Shown here one piece after another: positions 44,561 to 53,281 of a stretch of DNA of 64,000 nucleotides. Origin of the DNA: Streptomyces liliifuscus (lineage in GTDB: Bacteria; Actinomycetota; Actinomycetes; Streptomycetales; Streptomycetaceae); NCBI RefSeq assembly GCF_016598615.1, contig NZ_CP066831.1:10044001-10108000 (forward strand), written 5' to 3'. The notes beneath the pieces were generated by a model. It worked only from the letters and a program-made list of their open reading frames with translations. It ran no database searches and was not told the DNA's origin. The stretch's first letter is position 1. The number at the start of each line of letters is the position of its first letter. The translations under genes and the position numbers were made by a program.

Positions 44561-45427
44561 TCAGCCCCGGGCGAGTTCGGCCAGGGCGTCGAGACGGGTG
44601 GGTGTCCAGCCGAGTTCGCGGCTCGCCCGGGCGCCGCTGAACCGCTGGTCGAGGGCGAACGCCTCGGCGATCGGGCCCATCCGCCGCACGGCCTCCTCGA
44701 TGGTCAGCGACTCGATCCGGTCCGGGCACCCGGCGGCGTGGCTGAGGGCCCGGGTGACGTCCACCAGCGAAAGGTTCTGGCCGCCGACCCCGGCGTAGAC
44801 GGAACCAGCAGGGGCGTTCAGGGCCAGGACGTACAGCTCGGCGATGTCGTCGACGTGGACCAGCGCCCAGTGGTTGGAGCCGTCCCCGATACAGGGCACG
44901 GCACCCGCGGTGCGCCCCGGCTCGACGAAGAACGACTGCGCCAGTCCGCCGGAGCGGCCGTAGACCAGCCCTGGCATCACCACCACCGGGCGCTCCCCGG
45001 TGGCGGCCCGGGCGAGCACCCGCTTCTCGTTCTCCAGCCGCCAGGCGGTGATGCGCGGCGGGCTCAGCGGGGCGTCCTCGTCGACGACCCCGTCGGTGTC
45101 GCCGTACACCCACACCCCGCCCGTGTGCACATACGGCCCGCTTCCCACGCCGTCCTGCAGCGCCTCCGCCGCCGCGCGGTCGACGTCGGCGGTGCCCTCG
45201 GCGTAGTCCACCCCGAGGTGGATGACCCCGTCGGCCCGGCGGGCCGCCTCACGGAGGACGTCGATGTCGGTGAGCGCGCCCGCGACCGGGGTGGCACCGA
45301 GGTCCGACACGGTGCGCGCCGCGCGCTCGCTGCGCGCCAGTGCCGTCACGGCGATGCCGTGCCCGGTCAGTGCCCGGATGGTGGAGCGGCCGATGTAGCC
45401 GGAGCCGCCTGTGATGAAGATCTGCAT
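44561..45427 (-). CDS. NAD-dependent epimerase/dehydratase family protein
   Basis: 288-residue extended short-chain dehydrogenase. The Rossmann motif IFITGGSGYIGRSTIRAL is at the N-terminus, and a variant catalytic region follows. The canonical YxxxK is not obvious: near PYVHTGGVWVYGDTDG comes TAWRLENEKRVL, where the Tyr is missing before the Lys, which suggests altered catalysis. VHVDDIAELYVLAL is conserved. ATG 45427 is chosen; GTG 45436 is possible and lies closer to AAGGA. Function within the cell is unknown. It follows the LysR gene on the same strand after two hairpins. Confidence 0.85.
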   Translation of the reverse strand: MQIFITGGSGYIGRSTIRALTGHGIAVTALARSERAARTVSDLGATPVAGALTDIDVLREAARRADGVIHLGVDYAEGTADVDRAAAEALQDGVGSGPYVHTGGVWVYGDTDGVVDEDAPLSPPRITAWRLENEKRVLARAATGERPVVVMPGLVYGRSGGLAQSFFVEPGRTAGAVPCIGDGSNHWALVHVDDIAELYVLALNAPAGSVYAGVGGQNLSLVDVTRALSHAAGCPDRIESLTIEEAVRRMGPIAEAFALDQRFSGARASRELGWTPTRLDALAELARG

Positions 45428-45453
45428 CGCTCTCACGGTCCTTGTGGGTGGAC

Positions 45454-45477
45454 GAGCGGCGGGGAAATCCGCCGCTC
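45454..45477 (-). other. Short GC hairpin in the leader of the epimerase gene
   Basis: GAGCGGCGG/CCGCCGCTC, 9-bp perfect arms with a 6-nt loop, 27-50 bp upstream of the epimerase start. It may be part of a terminator pair after lysR or a leader structure. Confidence 0.4.
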
Positions 45478-45523
45478 CTCCACCCTGGGTCCGAGCCTCG
45501 GCCGACGTCCAAGACCTCTTCCG

Positions 45524-45556
45524 TCAGCACTGATGCCCTCAGAGCATCAGTGCTGA
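45524..45556 (-). terminator. Hairpin at the 3' end of the LysR gene
   Basis: TCAGCACTGATGC / GCATCAGTGCTGA, 13-bp perfect arms with a 7-nt loop; the arm overlaps the last codons and stop of the LysR gene (45547). Probable terminator separating LysR from the epimerase gene. Confidence 0.7.
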
Positions 45557-46419
45557 GCAGCGGCGATGTCGGCGAACTCCGGGAGCAGCGGGGAGCGGCG
45601 GTCGGCGCTCCAGGCAAGGCAGACCTCGCCCGGACCGATGTCGTCGATGGGCACATGCGCGACATCGGTATGGGTGTAGTAGGCCGCGGTGGACAGCGGC
45701 AGGACGAGGACGCCCCCGGACGTCGCGACGTGCTCCAGCTTCTCCTCGACGGTGGCGAACGCGGGCCGGGGCCCGGCCTCCTCGTCGCCCGTCCGCTCGG
45801 GGAGGTCACGCCATTCGGGGACGGCGTCGGGGTCCTGCAGCAGCCGCTCGGTCGCCAGATCCGCGATGACGATCGACTCCTTGCCCGCCAGCCGGTGGCC
45901 CGCCGGCAGTACGGCGACGCGGGGCTCCAGGAAGAGCGGGCGCAGCTCCAGGCCGCGACGGTCGACGGGCAGCCGTACGAAGCTCACGTCGAGAAGGCCC
46001 TCGCGCACCCCTTGGACCTGGTCGCCCCAGGAAGTGCGCACCACCTGCACAGCCAGCTCGGGATGCCTGGCGGAGAAGGCGCGCACCGCGCCGGTCACGG
46101 TGATCCCGGGCATGAAGCCGACGGTGAACGCCGAAGATCCGTGCGCGGCCTGCTGCACACGGCGGTGGAGCGCTTGCGCGGCGGCCAGCAGGGGCCGCGC
46201 GTCCTCCAGCAGTTGACGGCCGGCGGCCGTCGGCTCGGTGGTCTGCTTGTTCCTGGTGAACAACTGCGCGCGCAGCTCCTGCTCCAGCGCACGGATCTGC
46301 CGGGACAGCACCGGCTGCGTGATGTGCAGCCGCTCGGCGGCCCGGCCGAAGTGCAGCTCCTCGGCCACAGCCACGAAGTAGCGCAGCTTGCGCAGATCGA
46401 CATCCACGACATCTCCCAC
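45547..46419 (-). CDS. LysR-family transcriptional regulator
   Basis: 290 residues. The N-terminal winged helix-turn-helix reads LRKLRYFVAVAEELHFGRAA, LHITQPVLSRQIRALEQEL; the effector domain follows (FTVGFMPGITVTGAVRAF, VSFVRLPVD, HRLAGKESI). ATG 46419 is used; GTG a few codons later would start at VDLRKLRYF. It lies 21 bp behind the GIY-YIG gene on the same strand and upstream of the epimerase gene. Target and inducer are unknown. Confidence 0.9.
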   Translation of the reverse strand: MGDVVDVDLRKLRYFVAVAEELHFGRAAERLHITQPVLSRQIRALEQELRAQLFTRNKQTTEPTAAGRQLLEDARPLLAAAQALHRRVQQAAHGSSAFTVGFMPGITVTGAVRAFSARHPELAVQVVRTSWGDQVQGVREGLLDVSFVRLPVDRRGLELRPLFLEPRVAVLPAGHRLAGKESIVIADLATERLLQDPDAVPEWRDLPERTGDEEAGPRPAFATVEEKLEHVATSGGVLVLPLSTAAYYTHTDVAHVPIDDIGPGEVCLAWSADRRSPLLPEFADIAAAQH

Positions 46420-46440
46420 GGTGTAGACGCCGTGTCCAGC

Positions 46441-46998
46441 CTAGTTTCTCCCGAGGGCCGGACGCGGGCCGGCGCTCGCGTAGTACCTGGTCCGCGCCTC
46501 CCGGACCCGGTCCCGTGCGGGGCCGTGCGCCGCGCCATCGACATTCAGGGGCGGACACAGACCGGAGATGAGCGCGGTCTCGAACGGGACGGGATCGGGA
46601 TGCTCGGCCCAGGTGAGAGTGAGATGGCGGTGCATCCACTCGGTGAGGCGCTGCTCGTCGTCGGGGATCAGGACGACGCGGTCGGTCCAGGTCGTCCGGT
46701 AGCCCTCGGTGGGCATGAGCAGTCCGGCCAGGGTGCGGCGCAGAGTGGATCCGCCGGAGTGCCTCAGATGGTTCCCGGTGATCCGGGTGCGAAGCCGGGT
46801 GGCCTTGCCGAGATAGAGCAACCGCCGCTCGGGGTCACCTGAGTTGGCCGGTCCGGAGAACGCGGCTAGGACGCTGGGGGCTGCCCACCAGGCGTACAGG
46901 CCCGCGGTCCTGGGCAGCGCGGTGGTCGCTGCGTCAAGAGCTCGCGGAGTGGCAAGCAGGGCGGCGGTGACCTGACGAAGGGCTGCGTCATCGAGCAT
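46441..46998 (-). CDS. GIY-YIG domain protein
   Basis: 185 residues from ATG 46998. The GIY-YIG nuclease-fold core is visible: GLYAWWAAP (GIY-like strand), RRLLYLGKATRLRTRITGNH (YIG-like strand then the catalytic Arg), and LRHSGGSTLRRTL. A final Asn (PPLNVDG) fits the metal/product site of the superfamily. This resembles actinobacterial stand-alone GIY-YIG proteins of unknown function rather than UvrC. The ribosome site is weak, so the exact start is uncertain. Confidence 0.78.
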   Translation of the reverse strand: MLDDAALRQVTAALLATPRALDAATTALPRTAGLYAWWAAPSVLAAFSGPANSGDPERRLLYLGKATRLRTRITGNHLRHSGGSTLRRTLAGLLMPTEGYRTTWTDRVVLIPDDEQRLTEWMHRHLTLTWAEHPDPVPFETALISGLCPPLNVDGAAHGPARDRVREARTRYYASAGPRPALGRN

Positions 46999-47071
46999 GG
47001 GCCGCACCCTAGGCGAAGTACGGCAAGTGCGTTGTTGTTCTCCGGTGTTGAGCGGAGTCGGCCCGGGCGCC

Positions 47072-48694
47072 TCACTCGGCGGCCTCGTCGGGCAACCAGT
47101 GGAGGGCGAACCAGAGCTCCATGCGTACGCCCGGGTCCTGAAGGTCGACGTCGAGGAGCTCGCCGACCCGTGCCAGGCGGTGGCGCACGGTGTTGCGGTG
47201 GACATGGAGGGTCGCGGCGGTGCGGTCCCAACTGCCGTGCAGACTCAGCCAGGTTCGCAGGGTGCCGAGGAGGACCGAGGCGCCCGGCGCGCCGGCCCGG
47301 TCGAGCGGGGCGAAGCGGGTGCGGGCCAGATCCCGGGCGTCGGCGGCCGGGACGAGCCCGTGCACGGTGAGCGGGTCCTCGGTGTGGATGACGGCGGGAA
47401 CTCCGGCGGCGATCGCGCGTTGGAGGGCGCGTTCGGCCTGACGATCGGCATACGGCAGGTCCGATGCCGACGCGGGTGTGCTGAAACCGAGCACCCAGCC
47501 CAGCTCGGCCGCTTGCGCCGGAGCCTCGGGGCGGGCGGCCGGTGCGCTGGGGACCAGGGCTTTCAGCTCGGCGCCGTCGACGTGCAGGTAGGGGGTTCGC
47601 AGGGCGGTGGCCAAGGCGGCCAGTTGCGCCGGGTCGTCGCCCGGCTGCGGTGCCTGCGTGGAGCGTGGGGGAGTGTGGTGGCCGCGGACCACGACCCAGG
47701 ACTGTTCGGTTTCCTTTGTGTGGGTCTCTGTCGTGTCGTTTTCCGTTGTGCCGGTGAGCGCGAGGGCGGGTGCGACCTCGGCCGGAGTGGCTCCGAGCAT
47801 CAGGCGTACGAGTGCGCCCGCGCTGTGGGTGTCGGTGCCCAGGGCGTATCGGTGGCTGGTGAGCAGGGCCAGCAGCACGGTCGCCGTGCCGGTGACCTGG
47901 CGGTGGACCAGGGTCGGGGCCGTGGTGGCGGCCTGGCCGAGGGCCAGCGTCGTGGTGACGCCGTCAGCTCCGGGCAGGGTGTGGACGGTCAGGTGGGTTC
48001 CGTCCTGGTGATCGGCCGCCGCGGCCGGTGCGGAATGCCCGGCTGGGCCTGTACGGGCGCGGACGCGGGCGATGGTGCGTACGGCGAGGTCACGTACGCG
48101 TCCCGGTGTGGGGGAGGCGGGTCGGGGGCCGGCACTGAACAGTTCGGTGCCCCGGGCGTCGTGGAGCACCGCCCAGGCGCCGGTGTGCGCGCTGAGCTGG
48201 GCGAGCACGGCCCGGACGGCATCCGGCCGGGCGGCGGCCGTGGCCAGCGCCGACTGTGCTCGCGAGATCTCGCGCAGCTCACGGTTGCGGGCCTCGGCGA
48301 TCGCCGCGTACGCGGCCTGTCCGACGGCCACGAACGGGGTGGCGGGCGGCAGCCTCAGGAGTGGGAGCCCATGGCGGTCGCAGGCGGCGATGAGCTCGGG
48401 CGGAACCTCCTCGTGCACGGGGGCGACGCCGAACCCGAGCGCGCTCACTCCGGCGGCGACGACCTGTCGTACGTACGTGTCGATGCCCTCCGCGTCGCGC
48501 GGGAGACGCACTCCCGCGGTGAGGAGCAGTTCCCCGCCCACCAGATACGGCGTCGGGTCCTCGATCTCCGTCGTGCCGACCGTGCTGACCCGGACCAGGT
48601 GCTCACCGGCGGGGCCCGCGATGCGCCGCAGACCCAGGGAGGGGTCGGCGAGCAACGTGCTCAGCGGTACGGACGGCTGCTCGGACTCGGTCAT
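47072..48694 (-). CDS. PucR-family transcriptional regulator
   Basis: 540 residues from ATG 48694 (GGAGG 10 nt upstream). The N-terminal PucR domain (about residues 10-130) has LGLRRIAGPAGEHLVRVSTV, TEIEDPTPYLVGGELLLTAG and ALGFGVAPVHEEVPPELIAA. A central GGDEF-like part follows, and the C-terminal helix-turn-helix is HGSWDRTAATLHVHRNTVRH RLARVGELLDVDL (written with a break). It is divergent from the class II aldolase gene, the likely target. Canonical PucR controls purine catabolism, but this subgroup senses varied ligands. Confidence 0.92.
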   Translation of the reverse strand: MTESEQPSVPLSTLLADPSLGLRRIAGPAGEHLVRVSTVGTTEIEDPTPYLVGGELLLTAGVRLPRDAEGIDTYVRQVVAAGVSALGFGVAPVHEEVPPELIAACDRHGLPLLRLPPATPFVAVGQAAYAAIAEARNRELREISRAQSALATAAARPDAVRAVLAQLSAHTGAWAVLHDARGTELFSAGPRPASPTPGRVRDLAVRTIARVRARTGPAGHSAPAAAADHQDGTHLTVHTLPGADGVTTTLALGQAATTAPTLVHRQVTGTATVLLALLTSHRYALGTDTHSAGALVRLMLGATPAEVAPALALTGTTENDTTETHTKETEQSWVVVRGHHTPPRSTQAPQPGDDPAQLAALATALRTPYLHVDGAELKALVPSAPAARPEAPAQAAELGWVLGFSTPASASDLPYADRQAERALQRAIAAGVPAVIHTEDPLTVHGLVPAADARDLARTRFAPLDRAGAPGASVLLGTLRTWLSLHGSWDRTAATLHVHRNTVRHRLARVGELLDVDLQDPGVRMELWFALHWLPDEAAE

Positions 48695-48744
48695 GAGGGG
48701 ACATCCTCCCGGTCCGACGGCATGCTGCGGGACTGCCGGAATCA

Positions 48745-48768
48745 TCCAATGGGCGACTCCATATTGGA
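48745..48768. promoter_or_regulatory. Inverted repeat between PucR and class II aldolase genes
   Basis: TCCAAT (48745-48750) and ATTGGA (48763-48768) with 12 bp between. It lies in the 194-bp divergent gap and could be the site for the adjacent PucR protein. Confidence 0.45.
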
Positions 48769-48888
48769 CAGAACCGCCACTTCGGCGCGAGCGCGTACGC
48801 CGATAGCGTCGTGCCACTCCCAGGGCACCGGCCCCCACCACCCCACCACCCCCTCAACCACCGGCCCATGCCGGAAGGAGAGCCGCTC

Positions 48889-49710
48889 ATGACCGAGCTG
48901 TCCATGCGCCCCGACCGGACCCCTCCGATCGCTCAGACCGCTTCGAGCGCGGAGGCCGCGGCGGTCGGCGAGGAACTGCGCCTGCGTCGCGAACTCGCGG
49001 CGGTCTACCGGCTCGTGGCGCACTTCAGGATGACCGACCTGATCTTCACGCACATCTCCGTCCGGCTCCCCGGCCCGGAGCAGCACTTCCTGATCAACCC
49101 CTACGGTCTGCTCTTCGAGGAGGTCACCGCGTCGAACCTGGTCAAGATCGACCTGACCGGCCGTCCCGTCGAGGAATCGCCCCACCCGGTCAACCCCGCC
49201 GGCTTCGTCATCCACAGCGCGATCCACGCCGCCCGGTCCGACGCCCACTGCGTCCTGCACACCCACACCAAGGCGGGCTGCGCCGTCGCGGCCCAGGAAC
49301 ACGGCCTGCTGCCGCTCAACCAGATATCCATGGAGTTCTACGGCAGGCTCGGCTATCACGACTACGAAGGCGTCGCCCTCAACCTCGCCGAACAGCAGCG
49401 CCTTGTCGCCGACCTCGGTGGTCACCCCGCGATGATCCTGCGCAACCACGGGCTGCTCACCGTCGGCGAGACGCCCGCCCAGGCGTTCCTGCGCATGTAC
49501 TACCTGGACAAGGCGTGCGAGATCCAGACCGCGGCCACCGCCGCGGGCACCGGGCTCGTCATCCCCGGCCCCGATGTCTGCGAACTGGCAGCACGTCAGC
49601 TCGCGGGCGAGGACGACAGCTCGGACCTCCAGGACGACCAGGCGAACGATCTCGCCTGGTCGGCACTGCTCCGACTGGTCGAGCGCATCGCCCCCGACTA
49701 CAAGGACTGA
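48889..49710 (+). CDS. Class II aldolase/adducin family protein
   Basis: 273-residue metal-dependent aldolase-fold protein. Zinc ligands are visible as H124-x-H126 (LHTHTKAG) and H187 (LRNHGLL); the catalytic acidic residue region precedes (INPYGLLFEEVTASNLVKID). The family includes fuculose-phosphate aldolase, ribulose-phosphate epimerase and decarboxylases; this decarboxylating-aldolase-like subgroup often stands alone next to a regulator. ATG 48889 follows GGAAGGAG. Probably controlled by the divergent PucR protein. Confidence 0.88.
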   Translation: MTELSMRPDRTPPIAQTASSAEAAAVGEELRLRRELAAVYRLVAHFRMTDLIFTHISVRLPGPEQHFLINPYGLLFEEVTASNLVKIDLTGRPVEESPHPVNPAGFVIHSAIHAARSDAHCVLHTHTKAGCAVAAQEHGLLPLNQISMEFYGRLGYHDYEGVALNLAEQQRLVADLGGHPAMILRNHGLLTVGETPAQAFLRMYYLDKACEIQTAATAAGTGLVIPGPDVCELAARQLAGEDDSSDLQDDQANDLAWSALLRLVERIAPDYKD

Positions 49711-49921
49711 CCCGAAGGCGACTACGGGCCGTGCGCCGACGGACGCCACGACCGGGGCACCCTGCCGGGGTGCGGTGAACGGTCGGCACGCATCCCGACG
49801 CTCCAACGGCGAACCGTTCCGCTGTCCAACTCGTCTCCATGTTCGATACGGCGCCGCGACGTGAGATGCCTCGGGGTGCCATCGAGGCGCATGGACGTCC
49901 AGGGAAAGGACTGTCGGAACG

Positions 49922-50569
49922 GTGTTAGTGAGCCACAGGAAAAGGACCGTCGGCTGGATCGCCGGAGGCGCGCTGGCGGCGATGGCCGCGGGTGTCACGG
50001 GGTGCTCCGGCGATTCGGACCCCGCCGCCGACAAGGAGCCGACCGCAAGCAGCTCGTCCGCGGCCGACGCGGAGAACGCGGAGAAGACGGACAAGGGGAA
50101 GCAAAAGGACGGTTCGGCGGCGCAGCCCTCGGCAGGCGGCCAGTCCACCGCCGAAGGCGCGGTCGCCGCGTGGGTCACCGCGGTCATCAAGGGCGAGCCG
50201 AAGCAGGCGTGCCTGCTGATGGGGGAGCCGGCCACCGACTCGTCGCCCGCCCGGGCCGGCACCGCCGAGAGGTGCAACAGCGACGATCCCGAGGTGCGGC
50301 AGATGCAGGACAGCATCGGCGAGTTCCGTACGTCGTTCATGCCCGAGCCGCCCACGGACAACCCGAAGGTGGAAGTCGCCACCGTCCAGGCCACCGGTGA
50401 CAAGGCAGTGGTCCCCGCCGACAAGGTCACGGTCGAAGGCAAGACCCTCGACAAGATCATCCTTTCCCACTCCACCGGGGTGGAGGAAGGGCAGTTGGAC
50501 GTCAACATGGAGTCCACCAAGATCGACGAGGCCTGGTACGTGACCAATCTCGACTTCAACATCGGCTAG
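49922..50569 (+). CDS. Putative lipoprotein of unknown function
   Basis: 215 residues from GTG 49922 (AAAGGA about 11 nt upstream); GTG 49928 is an alternative. Signal peptide RKRTVGWIAGGALAAMAAG with lipobox VTGC, then a Ser/Lys/Asp-rich linker (about 40 residues) and a folded domain with two cysteines (QACLLMG, ERCNSDD). The rest has the look of an NTF2-like/SnoaL-type small fold (AAWVTAVIKGEPKQACLL). No named family is recognised. It ends before a strong hairpin. Confidence 0.78.
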   Translation: MLVSHRKRTVGWIAGGALAAMAAGVTGCSGDSDPAADKEPTASSSSAADAENAEKTDKGKQKDGSAAQPSAGGQSTAEGAVAAWVTAVIKGEPKQACLLMGEPATDSSPARAGTAERCNSDDPEVRQMQDSIGEFRTSFMPEPPTDNPKVEVATVQATGDKAVVPADKVTVEGKTLDKIILSHSTGVEEGQLDVNMESTKIDEAWYVTNLDFNIG

Positions 50570-50595
50570 TCCCGCGACCGGGAGGGTTGCCCGGT

Positions 50596-50633
50596 CGGGT
50601 GGCAGGCCGCCGCTCGTGGCGGCCTGCCACCCG
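50596..50633. terminator. Strong bidirectional hairpin terminator
   Basis: 16-bp perfect arms starting CGGGTGGCAGGCCGCC, loop GCTCGT, 26 bp after the lipoprotein stop and 28 bp before the 3' end of the serine-hydrolase remnant on the other strand. Confidence 0.85.
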
Positions 50634-50661
50634 CGGCCCGCGCAGGCGTCGTGGGAGAGAC

Positions 50662-51086
50662 TCAGGAGTCGGTCGGCGCGGACGCGGACGCGGGCGTGGT
50701 GGGGATCGGCTTGTCGAGCATGGCGCAGACTGCGGCGTTCACCAGGGCCTGGTTGGCGGCGGCAGTCCTGGGGTTCGCGATGCCGAAGACGGTCGTGGTG
50801 AAGACCGAGACCGTACGCCGGCCGGTGGCGTCCGTGTAGTCCTCGCTGGAGTAGCCGGGGACCTGGCCCCTGTGGCCCCAGACGGTGCCACAGGGGGTGA
50901 CCACCTTTTCCAGGCCGAGCCCGTAGCGGCGGTTCGGGAACTCGGACTCCTCGGCGACGGTCGTCTTCATCTCCTTGAGCTGGGCGGGCGGCAGGAGCTT
51001 GCCGGACAGCAGTGCGCTGTCGAAGCGGGCCCAGTCTCGTGCGGTGGAGACCATGCCTCCGGCGGCCCACTCCCTGCTGTCGACCG
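50662..51086 (-). pseudogene. 3' remnant of a class C beta-lactamase / D-Ala-D-Ala carboxypeptidase-like serine hydrolase
   Basis: About 140 residues: REWAAGGMVSTARDWARFDS, then LPNRRYGLGLE-like sequence and the KTG-equivalent region WGHRGQVPGYSSEDY (HxG motif), and a Ser/Ala/Thr tail. A whole family member has 350-450 residues; the SxxK and YxN active-site motifs upstream are missing. Recognisable homology stops at about 51086, where the opposite strand begins a histidine kinase whose own N-terminus is absent. The ATG at 51054 has GGAGG only 1-2 nt before it and would give a non-catalytic fragment. Confidence 0.8.
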
Positions 51087-52195
51087 TCCTGGTGCGCTGG
51101 CTCGCCGACCTGCACCGCCAGTGGGCCGCCGACCGGCTCGGTGAACCGGTGGCCCGGCCCTACTCGCCGACGCCCGAAAGCGGTTGGGCGGTACGGCTGT
51201 GGGCGATGCTGCGCGACCCGGCGACCTGGCGGGACTGGGCCTGGCTGGTGGCCAACTCGATCAGCGGGTGGTTCACGTACGGGCTGTCGTTCCTGTTCTT
51301 CCTCTGCGGCTTCCTCTATCTGAGCTATCCGCTGCTGTACGCGCTGACCCCTCCCCAGGTCTTCCGTACGCCGCTGGGTAACGGATTCCGTCTGGACAGC
51401 GTCCAGGAGTCGTTCGCACTGGTTCCGCTCGGCCCGGTGTTCCTCCTGCTCTGGTACGCCACCGCCGAGCGGCTGGCGAACCTCAACGCCCGGGTGATCC
51501 GCTCCCTGCTGGCGCCCACCGCTCAGGCACAACTACGCGCCCGTGTCGCGCAGTTGGCCGCCTCGCGGGCCGAGACCGTCGACACCCAGGCGGGCGAACT
51601 GCGCCGGATCGAACGGGACTTGCATGACGGGGCACAGGCCTGGCTGGTGTCGCTGGGCATGAATCTGGGCCTGGCCGAACAGCTTTTGCCCCACGATCCG
51701 CAGGCCGTCCAGCAGTTGCTGGCCGAGGCCCGCGAATCGACCGCCGGCGCTCTGGCCGAGCTGCGTGACCTGGTACGCAGCATCCATCCGCCGGTGCTCG
51801 CGGACCGCGGCCTGGACGGAGCCCTGCAAGCCCTGGCCCTGGCCAACCCGATACCGACGACGGTGGTCACCCGCCTGCCCGGACGGCTGCCCGCGCCGGT
51901 CGAGTCCGCGGCCTACTTCGCTGTCGCCGAGGCACTGACGAACGCCATCAAGCACGCCAGGGCCCAACGCATTGGGATCACAGTGGAGTTCACGCCCCAC
52001 CCGGGCACGACAGCCGGGTTGCTGACGATGCGGGTGTCCGACGACGGCCGCGGGGGTGCCGATCCCGACGGCGGCGGCACCGGCCTGCGGGGCATCGCGC
52101 GCCGCCTTGCCGCCTTCGACGGCACCCTGATCGCAGACAGTCCGCCCGGCGGACCCACCGAGATAAGGATGTCGCTGCCGTGCGCGTCGTCATAG
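51072..52195 (+). pseudogene. 5'-truncated sensor histidine kinase (NarL type)
   Basis: About 370 residues remain of a membrane kinase that normally has 420-450 residues. It opens mid-domain (TVLVRWLADLHRQWAADRLG), keeps the second half of the sensor domain with two helices (GLSFLFFLCGFLYLSYPLL, FALVPLGPVFLLLWY), the H box RIERDLHDGAQAWLVSLGMN, the N box EALTNAIKHA and G box GGGTGLRGIARRL. The first helix pair is missing and no ribosome site or sensible start lies upstream; the frame simply continues antisense through the serine-hydrolase remnant. A shortened kinase from an internal start cannot be excluded, because its response regulator downstream is intact. Confidence 0.75.
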
Positions 52196-52824
52196 CCGAG
52201 GACCTCGCCCTGCTCCGCGAGGGCCTGATCAGGATCCTCCAGGCCAACGGCTTCGAGGTCGTCGACGCCGTCGACAACGGCCCTTCCCTGATCAGGGCGC
52301 TGATGACCCAACGGCCCGACGTCGCGGTCGTCGACGTACGGCTGCCCCCGACCTTCACCGACGAGGGGCTGCGCGCCGTGATCGACGTACGCAAGCGGAT
52401 CCCCGGCCTGCCCATTGTCGTGTTCTCGCAGTACGTCGAGCAGCTGTACGCAAGGGAGTTGATGTCGGACCGCGCCGGGGAGGTGGGCTATCTGCTGAAG
52501 GACCGGGTGCTCGACGTCGGCCAGTTCGTCGCCAACGTCCGGCAGGTCGCCGCCGGAAGTACGGTCATGGATCCCGACGTGGTCGCCGCCCTCCTCACCC
52601 ACCGCTCGGCGGACCCCCTGCTGCTGGAGCTGACCCCGCGCGAGCACGAGGTGCTCTCGCTGATGGCCCAGGGCCGCTCCAACGCCGCCATCGCCGGCCG
52701 GATGTTCGTCAGCGAGAAGACCGTCAGCAAGCACAACTACAACATCCTCAGCAAACTCGGCCTCGAACCGTCCGAGGACGACAACCGCCGGATCCTGGCG
52801 GTCCTCGCCTACCTGGAAGGCTGA
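52180..52824 (+). CDS. LuxR/NarL-family response regulator
   Basis: 214-residue regulator paired with the truncated kinase; GTG 52180 lies 16 bp inside the end of the kinase gene. Receiver domain: acidic pocket E7/D8, phosphoacceptor D52 (VAVVDVRLP), conserved lysine in YLLKDRV. The LuxR helix-turn-helix (about residues 148-205) is LTPREHEVLSLMAQGRSNAA with MFVSEKTVSKHNYNILSKL. With its kinase damaged and the shared promoter lost, it may be silent or driven by read-through. Confidence 0.92.
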   Translation: MRVVIAEDLALLREGLIRILQANGFEVVDAVDNGPSLIRALMTQRPDVAVVDVRLPPTFTDEGLRAVIDVRKRIPGLPIVVFSQYVEQLYARELMSDRAGEVGYLLKDRVLDVGQFVANVRQVAAGSTVMDPDVVAALLTHRSADPLLLELTPREHEVLSLMAQGRSNAAIAGRMFVSEKTVSKHNYNILSKLGLEPSEDDNRRILAVLAYLEG

Positions 52825-52968
52825 GCCGCCACCGCCACCGTCGGCAATTACGAATGCATGTCACGGTGGGGCAAAGAGTCGCCGGAGCGGGCTGAAAGGT
52901 TGTGACGGGGGCACTCGGCATTTCTGCGGCACCGCTGGGTGCCGCTCCTCGAAGGAAAAGAGAAAACC

Positions 52969-53043
52969 GTGTACATAGGCCTGGGTACCGTCGTCGTCAT
53001 CCTTGTCATCATCGCCGTCGTCATGATTCTGCGCCGTCGCTGA
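52969..53043 (+). CDS. 24-residue hydrophobic membrane peptide
   Basis: Short gene: GTG 52969 to TGA 53043, preceded by GAAGGAAAAGAG. The product begins MYIGLGTVVVILVIIAVV and ends MILRRR, a single transmembrane helix with a basic cytoplasmic end. Very short 'hydrophobic' peptides of this layout are known as conserved Streptomyces genes, with no assigned role. The clean ribosome site and ideal helix support it. Possible roles, such as a stress peptide or a complex stabiliser, are guesses. Confidence 0.6.
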   Translation: MYIGLGTVVVILVIIAVVMILRRR

Positions 53044-53169
53044 CGCATGCCCCTTGTGCCAGCGATGCGGGAACGGCCATCACGGCGATTCAAGCCGGTC
53101 GACGGAGCCGTTCCCTCGCGGCGACCCCACGCGACGCGTGACGTCGGCGGCGTCGCGCCACCCAGGCCC

Positions 53170-53202
53170 GTGCCCCGCGCTCCGAGGGGGAGCGCGGGGC
53201 AC
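53170..53202. terminator. Hairpin terminator after the membrane peptide gene
   Basis: GTGCCCCGCGCTCC / GGAGCGCGGGGCAC, 14-bp perfect arms with a 5-nt loop. Confidence 0.75.
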
Positions 53203-53241
53203 AGGCGTCTCGGGTGATGGTCGGAACAGGGTGTGCCGACT

Positions 53242-53275
53242 GGTCTCCGGCACCTCTCGCCGGTGGCCGGAGACC
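53242..53275 (-). terminator. Hairpin terminator of the minus-strand GH87 gene
   Basis: GGTCTCCGGC (53242-53251) and GCCGGAGACC (53266-53275) with an inner ACC/GGT pairing, 6 bp after the GH87 stop. Confidence 0.7.
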
Positions 53276-53281
53276 CCCGGC

